From: Nocardioides marmoribigeumensis
GTDB lineage: Bacteria > Actinomycetota > Actinomycetes > Propionibacteriales > Nocardioidaceae
Length of the DNA stretch: 64,000 bases
Reading direction: 5' to 3'
Assembly (NCBI RefSeq): GCF_031458325.1
Contig: NZ_JAVDYG010000001.1
Location: forward strand, 930,001 to 994,000
Part shown: positions 42,256 through 51,209 of the stretch, in pieces
Layout of the letters: each line of letters begins with the position of its first letter
Position numbering within the stretch: position 1 is the first letter of the stretch
Notes under the pieces: model-generated
Seen by the model: only the letters and a program-made list of their open reading frames with translations
What the model was told of the DNA's origin: nothing
The model's database searches: none
Program-made: the position numbers and the translations under genes

Positions 42256-43029
42256 ATGAGCGTGCGTAAATCTCGTCGCGATGAAGCTGGCAGCATGTCG
42301 GAAGGCGTGGTCACCGGGGTGCTCAGTGGACTCGTCACCGCTGGTCTCATCGCTTTATTCACGTTCGTCTCGCGAGACCAACTGGCCGAGCTTGTGACTC
42401 GTAGGTATCCCACATGCGACGCCCCGCGCGGACTCACCGAAGTGCCGCGCGAACTCGTCCACCCCGACGGTGAGGCGCTGTCATCGCCTGACTACTCTCC
42501 GACAAACGCGACAGACGGGTATCTGGGAAGCACTTGGATTCCACCACTTCGGCCCGAGAGTTTCGACGCACATCAGGCGCTGTACTACAACAGCGTTGAC
42601 CGGAACACGTTGACGCTGCGGTTCGACCGCAGTGTCGACGTAGCGCTCGTGTGTGTAAACAATGGCGCCGCCATCTCGGGCACGATTTACCAGAACTGGG
42701 GTAAGGCCCGCACGGTATCCGTTTGGACAAGACATGACAGCGATGCACAGGTGACCACCCTGCGTGTGCAGCCAACTGAGGCACTACAGGTCCCGCAGCA
42801 AGTGGCGCGAGACCTGGGCCAAGTCCAACAACTGTCCATAACTTTGCTCGACTCATACGCTGGCCTGCGAGTCGAAACTTACGATCCGCAGTCGTGCGGC
42901 TTTGAGGCTGATTACACGGATCTTCCGGATGGTGAACAAGCAAAGTCGCGATACACCGACGGCTGCTTTCGAGCGCCTATCCCTAGGGCTGGCCTGTCCG
43001 AGGTCACTGTGTTCACGCGTGACGACTAG
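42256..43029 (+). CDS. Membrane-anchored protein with discoidin/NADase-glycan-binding-like domain
   Basis: About 257 residues from ATG 42256; ATG 42295 is also possible, and the longer frame to 42049 is unlikely. One membrane helix (GVVTGVLSGLVTAGLIALFTFV) is followed by an outside domain: YSPTNATDGYLGSTWIPP and NTLTLRFDRSVDVALVCVNNG, typical of the F5/8-type-C-like, NADase-type glycan-binding fold. Four or more Cys may form disulfides. This gene and its surroundings have clearly more A/T-ending codons than the rest of the window, suggesting transfer. Confidence 0.6.
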   Translation: MSVRKSRRDEAGSMSEGVVTGVLSGLVTAGLIALFTFVSRDQLAELVTRRYPTCDAPRGLTEVPRELVHPDGEALSSPDYSPTNATDGYLGSTWIPPLRPESFDAHQALYYNSVDRNTLTLRFDRSVDVALVCVNNGAAISGTIYQNWGKARTVSVWTRHDSDAQVTTLRVQPTEALQVPQQVARDLGQVQQLSITLLDSYAGLRVETYDPQSCGFEADYTDLPDGEQAKSRYTDGCFRAPIPRAGLSEVTVFTRDD

Positions 43030-43217
43030 CTCCATGCGACTACCGATGATGAGGGCGTGCGGGAAGCCTGAACTCGGTGACACATGCCCCGACAGACGCC
43101 CGTGAGGCGGACTCCAGGCCACGCCATCTCGCGGCGGATTGACGCACGCGGCGGCTACACCCGCGCTGGTGAACGGATGAATCGAAAGCCCTTCGAGCGG
43201 GTCAATCTCTCCTGGGC

Positions 43218-44414
43218 CTACTGGTCGCCGGGCCAAGCCTCGCCTGGTGGCCAAGGGTCCGGAAGTCCGAAGAGCTGGTCCGCCTTCGTGGCGGCTGTGA
43301 CCTCAACCAGCGTGCCGTCGGCAATGCTGAGCGTGTCGCCAGGAAACCCAACCGCTTCGGGAAGTTCGTGGATCGGGTTCGGGTGCCGCCACAGGGTCGT
43401 CTCCGCGCGCTGCACGTAGTAGGGCATGAGCTGATTCACGAGAAGAACGCCAGAGACGTTGCGGTTGGTCCAGGTCGGTGGCGTGCCGAAGTAGCCATCT
43501 GGCCGCCGGACTTCCCGGGTGACCATTGAACCGTCGGGCGCCTCGTCGATCTGAACGGCGACGTGTCCGTACATAGCGTTGCTGCTGTGCCAACGGTCCC
43601 TGTCGTGGATATACGTGCCGACCGCGATGATGAACGGCGTTCCGAGGTCCCCGTACTCGTGGTGCTTCGTGGCTAGGGCCTTCTTGATCGCCGGTGCGTC
43701 GTCGATGAAGTCGACACCCGTGTGCCCGTAGACAGCGATCGCCCGGTCGTTCGGCCCCGTGCCTCGGGCATCGGGCTTCTTGGGAACCGCCCTGAACCTG
43801 ACCGCCCAGTCATCGTGTTCCCATCGACGCGTCGGTGCTGCGTCCGCATCCCAGGGGGCATCGGGGTCGAGCTCCGCGAGCCAGCGTCGGAGGTCCTTCC
43901 GAAGGCGCGCTGAGGCGGGTGGCGATGCCCCCTCTTCGAGCTCGTCCAGCCACAGCATGAAGTTGGGGTCGCCCAACTGATTCACCGTGTCGAACAGCAC
44001 GGCTCGGCGTTGCGCTGCCGCCTTCTCGGCCGGAGTCGAGCCGGGCGCCACGGCCTCGATGAAGATCCGAAGGTTGTCGCGCTCTGCCAGGAAGTCCGGG
44101 CGGCGCCTGGTGCCCCGAACCTTGGGATGGATGGTGACGCTGTACCCAGCCCTTACGAGGCTTTCGTGCAAGTAGAGCTCGAGGAACGCGCTGCGGAATT
44201 GCTCGTCGTCGCGGGACCGGAACCGCTGGCGCAGGTCGTTGTGCTCCTGCTCGCTGGGGATGTGATCGAGCCACTCCTGCATGAGAGCGCGAGGGTGCTC
44301 CCAGTAGTCACCCGCGATGCGGTTGAGGAACTCAAAGGTCGACTCCTGGTGGGTCGATGGCGTGGCGTCGGTTCGCTCGAAGTCATCGAACAGTGGTTGG
44401 CGTTGTCCCCCCAT
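43218..44414 (-). CDS. Uncharacterised protein with PD-(D/E)xK-like N-terminal fold
   Basis: A 398-residue soluble protein. The segment FLELYLHESLVRAGYSVTIH, then RRRPDFLAERDNLRIFIEAVA, has the helix-PD-strand-E layout of PD-(D/E)xK nucleases, but where ExK is expected it reads EAV. The catalytic lysine is missing or moved. The C-terminal 250 residues (VYGHTGVDFIDDAPAIKKALATK, AMYGHVAVQIDE) match no family I know. It lies 151 nt downstream of the 1724-residue GHKL-DUF3883 gene on the same strand, so both may act together. Confidence 0.55.
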   Translation of the reverse strand: MGGQRQPLFDDFERTDATPSTHQESTFEFLNRIAGDYWEHPRALMQEWLDHIPSEQEHNDLRQRFRSRDDEQFRSAFLELYLHESLVRAGYSVTIHPKVRGTRRRPDFLAERDNLRIFIEAVAPGSTPAEKAAAQRRAVLFDTVNQLGDPNFMLWLDELEEGASPPASARLRKDLRRWLAELDPDAPWDADAAPTRRWEHDDWAVRFRAVPKKPDARGTGPNDRAIAVYGHTGVDFIDDAPAIKKALATKHHEYGDLGTPFIIAVGTYIHDRDRWHSSNAMYGHVAVQIDEAPDGSMVTREVRRPDGYFGTPPTWTNRNVSGVLLVNQLMPYYVQRAETTLWRHPNPIHELPEAVGFPGDTLSIADGTLVEVTAATKADQLFGLPDPWPPGEAWPGDQ

Positions 44415-44565
44415 GCAGGCCAGCGTGCCAGCACCTGCCGGCCGCGACGTGGTCAGGCGCGTGCTGCATGCGGGGTGTCGCCGAGGGGGGTATCTGCTCT
44501 CGGCAGATCCGGTGAGTCACCCGACGCCGACAGGCGGCGAGGTGATGCTGCCACGTTGTTGCGGA

Positions 44566-47500
44566 TCAGCCGTTTGCGAGGTCGAACCTGAACTTCATTT
44601 GTCTGCCCTCCCTGCGGAAGAGCCGAGCCTGACTTCCGAGTGGATTGGGTAGCCACATGAAGGTGCGCAGTTCATCGGTGAGCACATTGGCTACAAACAG
44701 GATCGTGTACTGCTCGTGCGGCGCGAGGTCGAGCGCTCGCGTGATCTCAACCTCCGGCAGACTGAAGATTGTGTCGTCGCCCGTGCTGGCCTTGACCTCG
44801 ATCAGGTAGGTCACCTCGCCCATGGGAACGCTGAAGTCGTAGCCGAGGGAGTCGTCGCCGAGCAGTCCGCCGAGGATGTCGTTGCGATATCCCGAGCACC
44901 AGGTCTCTTCGCGCAGCAGCCCGAAGTTCGCCTCAATCCAGTGGGCCGCGAACAACTCGCCGGCAAGGCCGATGTTCTGGATCTTCTCTGGAGGAGGCGA
45001 CGACGCGCGGATCGGCTTCGTTGGTTTGCTCGGGTCCTTGGGCGATCGTTCGGACAGTTCGTTCAACGAGGCCAGAGTCGGCAGGCTGCCGAGTGAGGCC
45101 ACCGAGAGGCGGGATGCGATCGCTTCGTCAAGTCGGAGCAGATCGTCGGGTTCGCCGGTAAATGTGTCGCCGCCGTACTCGATGGCCGACTTGCGGCGCT
45201 TCTCGTCCTCTGCGGCCGCTCGCCTTCGTTCTCTGGCCTGCTTGAGGTCGTCTTGTGTGATGCCGAGGTCTTTCTGGCTCAACGTGCGGGGCATGTCGTG
45301 AGGCCAGTAGCCGTGCTCATGCAACCAGCCGACGAGTTCCTCGGACGTTCGCTCGGCGAAGTCCAGGAAGCCGGAGCTCCTGATCTGCGCGGCGACTGAG
45401 GCGACGTCGATTGGAGCCGGCACCGTGGCTTGGTTGAGTTCACACCAGGTGAGCACGGAGTCGCGGGACGTCGTGAGCGGCTGAGTCAGTGGGCGTCCCC
45501 GAAGCTCCTCGACCGGCGGCAGGCTGCTGCTCGCTGGTGGCCCGGCAACTCTCTCCAGCCAGTCGTCCGTGTGGGTGGCCATGATCTCGGGTGGGAGGTG
45601 CCAGAATTCTTCGGCCCAGGAGGGTTCGGCGTGCAGCTCCGGCAGCCCGGTCAGCTCCACGTACGACGCCATCGCGGCGGGGTCGGCCGCGACCCGCTCC
45701 GCGAATCGGTCACGGAGCTCGTCGAGGAGAGCGGATCGCCGAGACGCGAGGTAGTGGGAGAAGGCGCGGCCGTGCGCGTCGCCGTTCGACAGGGGCTCGA
45801 ACCCGAGAAGTTTGAGGCCCGCGTTGGCGTCGGCCAGCGTCACGATCCCGTCCTCGACCGGTCCCCAGACGCGCCCGCTGTCGGCATAACCGAGAAGTGC
45901 GGCCGCGTCAGCTCCGGTCGAAGCACCGAGCCTCGCCCTGAGCCAGATCTCCAGCTCTGCACGGTCGTCGTCGTGGCTGCTCTCGCGCAGTTCCTCAGCC
46001 AGCTCGGGGGCGACTGTAGCAAGCACCGCCACCAGCACCGACAGGTCTGGCCGGATTCCTCCACGCTCTGCGTTCGCGATCTCTACGTCCGCCAGGTGTA
46101 GCCCCAGGGCGTCCGCGAGGTCCGACAGAGAAGGGGTGCCGCCTTGCACTAGCGACTGCAGGTCTATGAGGGCGAGCCGGAGGTCCTTGAACACCCCAGA
46201 TGCACCGATCGCCTGGCAGATACCCTCGGCGGCGATCTCGGCGAGCTTGACTCGGCTCTGGCCGGATCCACCGCGAACCAGCACCAGCCCGGTGCCGTCG
46301 TCTTGTTCGACAAAGCACGACATGTGCCTGGTCGTCTCCTCGACTTCGTGTCCTGCTACGGACGTGGAGAACGTGTCGACCAGCGCGATCCGTGTAGTGC
46401 GCAGATCGAGGGCCGTCCTCTCCAGCTGCCGATCGGTCCGCCGCGCGATCCCCTGCTGGTGGGAGAGCACGAGCAGCACGAGGGTCTCCAACCAGTCTCC
46501 GATGACCTCCAGGACCGGTCCTGTCAATGCAGGATCGGTGAATCTGACGGCGATCTCGGCGTCCGCGACTGAGCGGAAGCGGGGTGACACGGTCGAGGCG
46601 AGGAAGTCTCCGACACGCTTGGACAACTGTCGGTCGGAGAATCCGAGCCGCGCAAGCGGTACATACGCCAGCAGCGACGCCTGGGGGAGGTCAGGCACCG
46701 CGTAGTAAACCGGCTCGCCGTCCGCGGTGAGATCGGCGATCTCGACCTGCGCCTCGCGCTCGACCAGAACGCCTCGAGGCCTGCGGGTGTTCGAGCCGCT
46801 CTCGGTCTGAGCGAGGTGCTGCAACCAGCTCCTCTCGTACTCGGCACGGGTCCCACGGACCCACGACCCCGCTGCCGCGATCAGGTCCGCCAGGTGGTCG
46901 ATCCGATCGACAGCGGCATCGGCGGCGTCCCAGTGACGGAGCCCGAGTCGGCGCAGGCGCGTAACGGCAGTGGGACCGATGACGCGACGGAGATGGGTCG
47001 CGGCCGACGGCAGATAGGAGGGCAGGTCCTCGCTCACCCACCAGGCCTCGGTGAGCTTGACGAGGCTCGGTGTCGTGCGGTCGTTGGGCTCGCGCTGAGG
47101 GAACCAGGCCTCGGATACCAAGAACGTCGTGAGGAACGACGGCCATCGGCACCGGTCGGCGCTCGCACGTCGGTAGAACACGGCGTCGAAGACGTCATCT
47201 TCCCAACGGTCTAGGCCCGCCAGCACCAGCTCGCCGTACACGTCACGAACAGCAAGCGAGAAGCTCGGCCAGTCGAGCTGCCCGGGCAGCATCGCGTTGC
47301 TCACCAGGTCGTAGGGGACGCCGGTGTAAGTGGCCTTCTCCCGCGTCCATTTATCCGCCGCACCTAGCCACTGCGCGCGGATCTCGGCGGTCACCCAAAA
47401 AGGCAGCTGGGCCGGTGCGATCGTCGCTGGATGGTTGAGGAGGTGACCCGACTGCTTCCACGGCGTATGGGCGGGCTCGACGGGCCACAGGCCGTGCACG

Positions 47501-49740
47501 ACGCCGGCTCGCTCCAGGAACGTGCGCATGAGTTCACGCAGCGAGGGGTCGTCGAGCCAGTCCTCGGGGGCGAGGACGACCGACTCGGAGACGGCCCGCA
47601 GCTCGGGCACGTCGCCGGTCTCGCGGAGCAGACGTGCGAGTGCATCATCTACCCACTCCTCTTCGCCGCCCCAGCCGCGACCGAAGAAAGCAGCGTCGGC
47701 CGAGATCCAGCCCGATCGCGTAGGGACGCGGAACGGGGTGGTGGGGAACGACTCCTCTCCCAGCGGACTCCGAGCTTGCCGCCAGACATCCAAGGCGTAG
47801 AGGAGCGCCTGCGCCAGCCCTTCGTCCGTCAGATCGGCCTCGTCCATCACCTCGGCAACGACCTTGAGGATGTCCTCAGTTCCGAACTCCGCGACGCATC
47901 CCCCCAGCCACTCCTTTCCGGGCCGATTGCTCTGGTCTCTCTTCCACGGGATGTCGTCCCGTACGTAAGCGAGGCGTCCCGTCACTGCCGCAGGCGGTTG
48001 CCTCCGGGTTCCTATGTCGCCACGTGCGGGTGGGAAGAACACGGTCGGCTGGCCTGGCGCTCCGTTGGCGGCAAGCAGTCCGTCCGCTCCGATCACGATG
48101 CGCGCTCCGGCGAGTCCTGTGTGTCCGGGGAGGCCCACGGCCAGCTCGTCGTAGAACTTGGCCCAGACCTTGGCCTTGACGTTTTCGCGGAGAAGGCCTG
48201 CAGCGCAGGTCTCGGCGAAGGACACCAGCATCGGTCGTGTGGGCTTCCAGGTCTCCGCGAGCCCGAGCGCAAAAGCCAGTCGCTCGACCCGCGTCAGCCG
48301 GTCCGCTCCCAGGTGTGGGGAGACGAGGACCCCGAGCTGCTCCGCCTCGAGCCGTTCCGGGCTGAAGCGCTTGCCGACGGGCTGCCAAAGCGACCCCTTG
48401 GCGACCGAGACTCTGGACCCTGGAACCCGCGATGGCAGGATCGGCATCTCGTCTAGCGACCGACTCCGCAGAGTGAGCGCCTTCTTCAGCCTGGTCAGGC
48501 TTCCGACCGACCAGCAGGCGACATCGACGAGCGTCCCGTCAGGCAGGTCCAGATCACCCTCAGTCGCCGCGACCAAGAGGTCGGCCGCCAGTTCCGCTGC
48601 CTCATCGAGGAAGAGCGCGTTGATGGGATAGTCCTCGTCGAGTGAACGTCTGTTGAGGCTGGAGAAGAACGGCGCTTGGAGGTAGGCGGGAAGGGGGCAC
48701 GTGACCTGCTCTCCCATTGGCAGGAAGTTGTAGAGCCGAGGCGACTCCAACGAGTCGCCAGCCGACAAGGCGAAGACAACCTCGGCATCGCCCTTCCACG
48801 CATCCCAGCCCGGCAGGTGGGCGCCCGCTTCGCGAGTGGCGGTGATGGCGTCGAGAACCTTACGTTCTGCCACAGTGCGGCGGGCGACGATGAACTCGGA
48901 TCCGTCCTGCAGGAGAGCGGTACTCACCCCGTGGGAGGGGGCTAGGTCGTCCACGAGGCGGGTGAGGCTGACAGGATCCGGGGCATCGTCGCCGACGACC
49001 TGGATTTCGATGGTCTCGATCCGGTCAAGGAACAGATGCAAAGGGACATCGCTGCCGGACACCTCATCAAGCTCGCCGCGGGCATTGGCCAAGGCACGCC
49101 TCGACTTCAGCGGAAGCCGGATGACGGTGCAGAACCCGACGGCGCCCAGCTCCACGACCCTCACCGGAGCCGACTCGAGCGGGAAGGTCAGGGTGAGCGT
49201 TGAGATGTTGTCGGCCAACTCGGCCGCGTCCGCGTCGATTCCGTTCGCCACCCGCTCGAAGTCTTCCGGCTCGCCGAAGCGGAAGGTAAACCCATCGAAA
49301 CTGTGCGATTCGGGGGCCGCCTTGCTGTAGACCTCGGGACGGTCACTGAACTGCAGGACGCTCTTGAAGCCGACGCCTTTGTTGCCAATTCCTTCGCTCG
49401 GGGGCTTGTCGCTCAGCGCCACTGACACGATTGCGTTGAAATTTGCCTCGGACAGCGGGAGCCCGCCGTTGGCTACGTAGAGCGTGCCGCACGCTCCCTC
49501 GGTCTCATCGAGGAGAATGCGGATTTGGCCGTCCTCGGAGCCCTTCGGGTGCGCGTCGTGCGCGTTCTGGATCAGTTCGATCAGCGTCCGGCCGTGATAG
49601 TCAGCCGAGATGATTCCCTCGATGAACCGCTTCACCTGGAGTGTTGGAAGCTCGCCGTTCCTCCGGCCATGGAGGTACTGCTCGACGGGCCACGCAGCCT
49701 TCTTCTCGATCAGTGCGCGGAATTCGGGCGTGGGCAGCAC
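44566..49740 (-). CDS. Giant GHKL (sacsin/Hsp90-like) ATPase with C-terminal DUF3883 nuclease-like domain
   Basis: A 1724-residue protein starting at GTG with GAGG 8 nt upstream. Near residues 45-130 lies a sacsin-type GHKL ATPase: GRTLIELIQNAHDAHPKG (N box), then VANGGLPLSEANFNAIVSVALSDK and GIGNKGVGFKSVLQF (glycine motifs). About 1400 mostly alpha/beta residues follow with no clear motif. The last 130 form a DUF3883 domain: NIGLAGELFAAHWIEANFG, GYDFSV and YLIEVKAS, the D...ExK core of a restriction-like nuclease. This architecture is known from putative defence loci; the mechanism is unproven. The coding region is intact. Confidence 0.8.
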   Translation of the reverse strand: MLPTPEFRALIEKKAAWPVEQYLHGRRNGELPTLQVKRFIEGIISADYHGRTLIELIQNAHDAHPKGSEDGQIRILLDETEGACGTLYVANGGLPLSEANFNAIVSVALSDKPPSEGIGNKGVGFKSVLQFSDRPEVYSKAAPESHSFDGFTFRFGEPEDFERVANGIDADAAELADNISTLTLTFPLESAPVRVVELGAVGFCTVIRLPLKSRRALANARGELDEVSGSDVPLHLFLDRIETIEIQVVGDDAPDPVSLTRLVDDLAPSHGVSTALLQDGSEFIVARRTVAERKVLDAITATREAGAHLPGWDAWKGDAEVVFALSAGDSLESPRLYNFLPMGEQVTCPLPAYLQAPFFSSLNRRSLDEDYPINALFLDEAAELAADLLVAATEGDLDLPDGTLVDVACWSVGSLTRLKKALTLRSRSLDEMPILPSRVPGSRVSVAKGSLWQPVGKRFSPERLEAEQLGVLVSPHLGADRLTRVERLAFALGLAETWKPTRPMLVSFAETCAAGLLRENVKAKVWAKFYDELAVGLPGHTGLAGARIVIGADGLLAANGAPGQPTVFFPPARGDIGTRRQPPAAVTGRLAYVRDDIPWKRDQSNRPGKEWLGGCVAEFGTEDILKVVAEVMDEADLTDEGLAQALLYALDVWRQARSPLGEESFPTTPFRVPTRSGWISADAAFFGRGWGGEEEWVDDALARLLRETGDVPELRAVSESVVLAPEDWLDDPSLRELMRTFLERAGVVHGLWPVEPAHTPWKQSGHLLNHPATIAPAQLPFWVTAEIRAQWLGAADKWTREKATYTGVPYDLVSNAMLPGQLDWPSFSLAVRDVYGELVLAGLDRWEDDVFDAVFYRRASADRCRWPSFLTTFLVSEAWFPQREPNDRTTPSLVKLTEAWWVSEDLPSYLPSAATHLRRVIGPTAVTRLRRLGLRHWDAADAAVDRIDHLADLIAAAGSWVRGTRAEYERSWLQHLAQTESGSNTRRPRGVLVEREAQVEIADLTADGEPVYYAVPDLPQASLLAYVPLARLGFSDRQLSKRVGDFLASTVSPRFRSVADAEIAVRFTDPALTGPVLEVIGDWLETLVLLVLSHQQGIARRTDRQLERTALDLRTTRIALVDTFSTSVAGHEVEETTRHMSCFVEQDDGTGLVLVRGGSGQSRVKLAEIAAEGICQAIGASGVFKDLRLALIDLQSLVQGGTPSLSDLADALGLHLADVEIANAERGGIRPDLSVLVAVLATVAPELAEELRESSHDDDRAELEIWLRARLGASTGADAAALLGYADSGRVWGPVEDGIVTLADANAGLKLLGFEPLSNGDAHGRAFSHYLASRRSALLDELRDRFAERVAADPAAMASYVELTGLPELHAEPSWAEEFWHLPPEIMATHTDDWLERVAGPPASSSLPPVEELRGRPLTQPLTTSRDSVLTWCELNQATVPAPIDVASVAAQIRSSGFLDFAERTSEELVGWLHEHGYWPHDMPRTLSQKDLGITQDDLKQARERRRAAAEDEKRRKSAIEYGGDTFTGEPDDLLRLDEAIASRLSVASLGSLPTLASLNELSERSPKDPSKPTKPIRASSPPPEKIQNIGLAGELFAAHWIEANFGLLREETWCSGYRNDILGGLLGDDSLGYDFSVPMGEVTYLIEVKASTGDDTIFSLPEVEITRALDLAPHEQYTILFVANVLTDELRTFMWLPNPLGSQARLFRREGRQMKFRFDLANG

Positions 49741-49836
49741 CGCGTCACCTCATCCGAGCTGTCTGCGCGCCGATCACATCGCGAGGGTACGGCGAACTGC
49801 ACGATCAGGTGGCCGCGATCGTGGACCGACCCGCCA

Positions 49837-49866
49837 GCCCACTGAAACGCGTGAGTCTTAGTGGGC
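49837..49866. terminator. Hairpin downstream of the M16 peptidase gene
   Basis: GCCCACT (49837-49843) pairs with AGTGGGC (49860-49866) in the gap between the M16 peptidase stop and the giant GHKL gene start. No T-run follows, so intrinsic termination is uncertain. It may end the pnp-peptidase message before the accessory block. Confidence 0.35.
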
Positions 49867-49880
49867 GGTAGGACGCGGGC

Positions 49881-51209
49881 TCAGCGGCGCGGGCCGGCGA
49901 CCGCGAGGATCTCCGGCTGAGCAAACAGCTCCCGAGCCAGGTCATGCACCTCGCCAGGGGTCACGCCCTCGATCCGGGCGAGCGTCTCGTCGATGCCCGG
50001 CAGGTCGCCGTACAGCAGGTCGGCCTTCGCAATGCGGGACATGCGGGAGGCGGAGTCCTCGAGGCCGAGGACCAGTCCCCCGCGCAGCTGGCCCTTGCCG
50101 CGGGCCAGCTCCTCCTCGGTCACGCCATCCGCGGCGAGCGCCGCCAGCGAGGCGCGGACCACGTCGAGCACCTCGTCGAGCTTGCGCGGCAGGCACGACA
50201 GCCCGACGCACAGGGCGCCGGAGTCGGCGGTGTGGACCGGGTAGGAGTAGACGGAGTAGGCCAGGCCGCGCTCCTCGCGCACCTCCTGGAACAGCCGCGA
50301 CGACGAGCCGCCGCCGAGGATCGTCGACAGCACGCCCAGGGCGTAGCGGCGCTCGTCCTCGCGGCCGATCGCGTTGAAGCCGAGGATGACGTTCGACTGC
50401 TCGAACGGCCGGGAGATCGAGAGGGTGCGACCGACGGCTTTCTTGAACGGCGTGGCCGGCCGCCGCGAGATCGGAGCGGCGGCCTCGGAGGACGGGAAGA
50501 CGAACGCCCGCTTCACCCGGCGTACGACGGCCGCGTGGTCGACGTTGCCGGCGACGCCGATGACCATGTTGGCGGCCGTGTAGTGCCGCCGGTAGAACCG
50601 CTGGATCTGCGACCGGGTCAGCACCGAGACCGACTCGGCGGTCCCACCGACCGGGCGACCGAGAGGCGTGGCGCCCCAGGCGGCCTCGGAGAAGAGGTTG
50701 GCGACGACGTCCTCCGGGTCGTCGTCGTGCATGGCGATCTCGTCGAGGATCACCTCGCGCTCGGCCTCGACGTCGTGCGCACGCAGCAGCGAGTTGCAGA
50801 GCATGTCCCCCAGCACGTCGACCGCAAGGGGCAGGTCGTCGTCGAGGACGCGGGCGTGGAAGCAGGTGTACTCACGCGCGGTGAAGGCGTTGAACTCGCC
50901 ACCGACGGCGTCCATCGACGCCGAGATCTCCAGCGCGGAGCGCGTGGGCGTGCCCTTGAAGAGCAGGTGCTCGAGGAAGTGGGAGGCCCCGGACAGCCGG
51001 GGCGACTCGTCACGCGACCCGGTGCCGACCCAGACACCGATGCTGGCCGACCGGACACCGGGCATGGCCTCCGTGATGACGCGGAGGCCGTTGGGGAGAA
51101 GACTCCGCCGGACCGTGGAGACCACGGTGCCGGCGGAGTCCTGCTCCTTCAGAACGGTGCGGGTGGTGCCCGGCGCCTGCTCGGTGAACCGTGCAGGCAC
51201 GCGGGTCAC
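49881..51209 (-). CDS. M16-family zinc peptidase
   Basis: A 442-residue protein with the inverted zinc motif HFLEH in [16 protein letters not shown] (near 82) and the third ligand region [19 protein letters not shown]. The C-terminal inactive half begins near [24 protein letters not shown]. Actinobacteria typically encode this processing-peptidase-like enzyme right after pnp. The GTG start overlaps the pnp stop (GTGA), so it is translationally coupled. Confidence 0.93.
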   Translation of the reverse strand: MTRVPARFTEQAPGTTRTVLKEQDSAGTVVSTVRRSLLPNGLRVITEAMPGVRSASIGVWVGTGSRDESPRLSGASHFLEHLLFKGTPTRSALEISASMDAVGGEFNAFTAREYTCFHARVLDDDLPLAVDVLGDMLCNSLLRAHDVEAEREVILDEIAMHDDDPEDVVANLFSEAAWGATPLGRPVGGTAESVSVLTRSQIQRFYRRHYTAANMVIGVAGNVDHAAVVRRVKRAFVFPSSEAAAPISRRPATPFKKAVGRTLSISRPFEQSNVILGFNAIGREDERRYALGVLSTILGGGSSSRLFQEVREERGLAYSVYSYPVHTADSGALCVGLSCLPRKLDEVLDVVRASLAALAADGVTEEELARGKGQLRGGLVLGLEDSASRMSRIAKADLLYGDLPGIDETLARIEGVTPGEVHDLARELFAQPEILAVAGPRR

